Of a DNA stretch of 64,000 nucleotides, positions 62,290-64,000 are shown piece after piece; within the stretch, counting starts at the first letter, position 1, and the number at the start of each line of letters is the position of its first letter. Made by a program: the position numbers and the translations under genes. Under the pieces are notes generated by a model. The model made no database searches, was not told the DNA's origin, and saw nothing but the letters and a program-made list of their open reading frames with translations. The DNA comes from Athripsodes cinereus (taxonomy: Eukaryota > Arthropoda > Insecta > Trichoptera > Leptoceridae), in assembly GCA_947579605.1 (NCBI GenBank), contig OX388319.1, forward strand, positions 23,573,447 to 23,637,446. Reading direction: 5' to 3'.

Positions 62290-62520
62290 GGGTGGAAAGA
62301 GTTTTGAGGAAGTGCGCGGTAGTTTTTTAACGGGGTGGATTTTTAAGCACCCGTCTCTCGCACTATGACGCGAGTTGTTAAGAGGGGGTTGAATTTTTAA
62401 CCAGCAAAATCCCCCCCCCCCGCTCAACATCCAGAGCCCCTCTATCCCTTCCACTACCTCTGCAGCCAGGTCCTACTACTAATAACACGTGGAACGGGGT
62501 TTCCGGGTGGATTTTAGGAA
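62290..62520. other. GC-rich, strand-asymmetric island
   Basis: TTTAACGGGGTGGATTTTTA, AGAGGGGGTTGAATTTTTAA, TCCCCCCCCCCCGCTCAACA, CACGTGGAACGGGGTTTCCG. Alternating G-rich and C-rich blocks around GTTAAAAATC-type words resemble 22535-22600. Confidence 0.5.
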
Positions 62521-62864
62521 TGAAAATCGGAGAGTAGTTTAAAGTGTGTCGTAAATTGTAGCGCGAACTTTATATTTCATATTATATTTTTTTGGATTCT
62601 CGTATAGTTAAAATATAAAGTAGGTAAGCATAGAAAAGAAAATATGTAAAATAAAACACATAATAACATTATCACCAGGCGATGCGAAGTTCTTGTAATG
62701 GAACGAAATGCAACTTTTTTCTGTTGACTATGTAGTTTTTATTATTGTTAAATGCAGTGAATTTTTACCGTGAAATACAGCTTTCTATAAATAAATTCAC
62801 GTCATAACATTATTATTATTTTAAAGTTGATTGCATTCACTGTTTGTAGTTTTTATTTATTTAT
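62521..62864. other. AT-rich, nothing recognised
   Basis: No ORF or family match. Confidence 0.4.
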
Positions 62865-62990
62865 TTATTCATTCTTTACTGTACATTGATTGCAAACAAT
62901 TACATAAAAGGTATACATTCAAATTAGAAACAGTCAATATACAGAGGACGAGTTTATTGCAAAGGCATGATCTCTTCTAACTAACCCAAA
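62865..62990 (-). repeat. Family B, clearest copy
   Basis: TTTATTTATTTATTCATTCT, TTACTGTACATTGATTGCAA, ACAGAGGACGAGTTTATTGC, AAAGGCATGATCTCTTCTAA. Confidence 0.7.
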
Positions 62991-63014
62991 TGTCGGCCGT
63001 AGACATACTTGCTA

Positions 63015-63255
63015 AACAAGAATTTCCAGTTAGGACTAATGGAGCGAATAGATGACGCAAATATGACGAGGAGGGTGTATTTATCTAAAAGAGGGGGTGA
63101 GAAAACACAAACGTCCGAGAACTACGAGGCTTGATTACGTGAATCAAATTCTTAAGGACAGCCGTCTCTTGTGTAAGGGAAATTGGTTTGCGTGTATGAA
63201 AGAAATAGGATAGATTGACATGGCATTCCTTTCTCTCTGCTTACCCCACAAAAGT
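63015..63255 (+). pseudogene. LINE-a C-terminal relic
   Basis: AATGGAGCGAATAGATGACG, AGGAGGGTGTATTTATCTAA, AAGAGGGGGTGAGAAAACAC and CGTCCGAGAACTACG (GRPRT box) to CTTTCTCTCTGCTTACCCCA. Frameshifts throughout. Confidence 0.78.
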
Positions 63256-63284
63256 TACAGAAAAAAATAATAGACCAACATTTT

Positions 63285-63370
63285 TCCTAAGTCTGAATGG
63301 ATTATAAAGTGTGAAGTGTCCTCGAGGTGCTTTGGTACGTAAATGACACTTAAATATTATCCAATAATAA
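63285..63370 (+). repeat. Repeat shared with 31305-31400
   Basis: AAGTGTCCTCGAGGTGCTTT, GGTACGTAAATGACACTT, TATCCAATAATAAC. It again follows a LINE-a 3' end, so it may be part of a LINE-a subfamily tail. Confidence 0.6.
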
Positions 63371-63589
63371 CTAAGTAGGGTCATGGTGATAAAGAAATTC
63401 GATTAAAGAAATCAAAAAGTGTTAGTATTATTATTCTTAAAATATCAACCTGCACTGGGACCGCTTTTGGCCAAGGCGGTCTCACCAGGTAAAATAAAAA
63501 AACAAACAAACAAAAAAAAACAAAGAAATGCATAGTCAAAAAAAAAAACAAAAGATATCATCAAGAAGAAAGAGTATCAAAGGAGAATC

Positions 63590-63690
63590 TCTATCCTGTA
63601 TAAGGATATTCTATGTAAGGATATATTATCAAAGTGACGTTCCATCTTCTTTGCCTACCCCACATTGGATACGGTGCGAGGACATATTTA
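63590..63690 (+). pseudogene. LINE-a 3'-end fragment
   Basis: GTAAGGATATATTATCAAAG, TGACGTTCCATCTTCTTTGC, CTACCCCACATTGGATACGG, TGCGAGGACATATTTAAG. Confidence 0.65.
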
Positions 63691-64000
63691 AGTTAGTAGA
63701 ATGGAGTATACTTATATATCTATAGATATAGATATAATATATAAAACTTCATAGCTATGTTTGTATTAGACTACACATTACGTAGCATTTTATATTCGCA
63801 TAATGGTTCTTATAATGGGGTTGGGAGGTTTTTTTCCACCCCCGGTGGTGCGTAGTTCTCGTTACTGCAGTGAAAAAACAAAACGATGTACGTGCATCTT
63901 AATTAGTCATTAATTATATATTTTTTTATTTATTTAATTATTTGCATCAAAACAGATGTTCGATATGAATAAGCATAATTGTTTGAGAAACGTAAAATTT
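63691..64000. other. AT-rich window end
   Basis: A short G/C-rich stretch (63815-63865: GGGGTTGGGAGG, CCACCCCCGGTGGTGCG) contains the inverted pair CCACC/GGTGG. Nothing else recognised. Confidence 0.4.

Noticed and set aside
1..64000. Host protein-coding gene in the window
   Set aside because: No frame longer than ~60 codons with normal composition, splice-like boundaries or a known domain was found outside mobile elements. Short exons inside AT-rich introns cannot be excluded by eye.

Overview
The window looks like insect nuclear DNA, most likely from a moth or butterfly. It is very AT-rich, has no operon-like gene packing, and carries nine tandem copies of the insect telomere unit TTAGG (34005-34050). 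It also holds decayed LINE reverse-transcriptase tails of a kind common in Lepidoptera, tRNA-derived SINEs, and many GGTACCTACC-like tracts. The order assignment is an inference. I found no convincing host gene, exon, rRNA or functional tRNA. This is a transposon graveyard with a few young insertions.

Layout. 1-5.4 kb: a small TIR element, AT microsatellites and a 502-bp block with a tRNA-like SINE head present twice. 5.4-10.5 kb: foldback (inverted-repeat) elements, two of which carry hammerhead-ribozyme-like folds. 10.5-14.5 kb: the best-preserved element, a 3.36-kb Ty3/gypsy-type LTR retrotransposon with identical 300-bp LTRs, a 5-bp target duplication and one intact 645-codon ORF that joins Gag and protease to integrase remnants; reverse transcriptase, RNase H and the integrase core are missing. 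15-18 kb: two TIR elements (one Harbinger-like) and convergent LINE relics. 18-42 kb: mainly copies of one ~250-bp repeat (called family A here) and LINE relics, plus a 0.7-kb TIR element. 42-53 kb: more LINE 3' ends from several clades, two related low-complexity repeats and GC-rich islands. 52.7-53.7 kb: a perfect 75-bp-arm palindrome and a short LINE insertion with a 14-bp target duplication and an internal inversion typical of twin priming. 55-64 kb: a second Harbinger-like copy, a family A copy whose first part has expanded into a 97-bp satellite, further LINE relics and GC-rich islands.

How the parts relate. Family A ends in the same ~40 bp as the final codons and tail of the local LINE-a/LINE-b relics, so it is probably a SINE-like parasite of that LINE. 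The LTR element lacks its own polymerase and would need a helper. At least five loci share a three-helix fold resembling the hammerhead ribozyme, with different but complementary stems, pointing to a dispersed family of ribozyme-bearing non-autonomous elements. This is the most interesting signal in the window.

Family labels used below: family A (~250 bp, ends CTACCCCACTTGTGGGATAT...), family B (CTGTACATTG...GCGAGTTTATCGC), family C (TTAAGCCAGCC...CGTAAGCGTTGG), tRNA-SINEs S0, S1 and S2, and LINE-a to LINE-i. Boundaries of old repeats are approximate, judged by eye.
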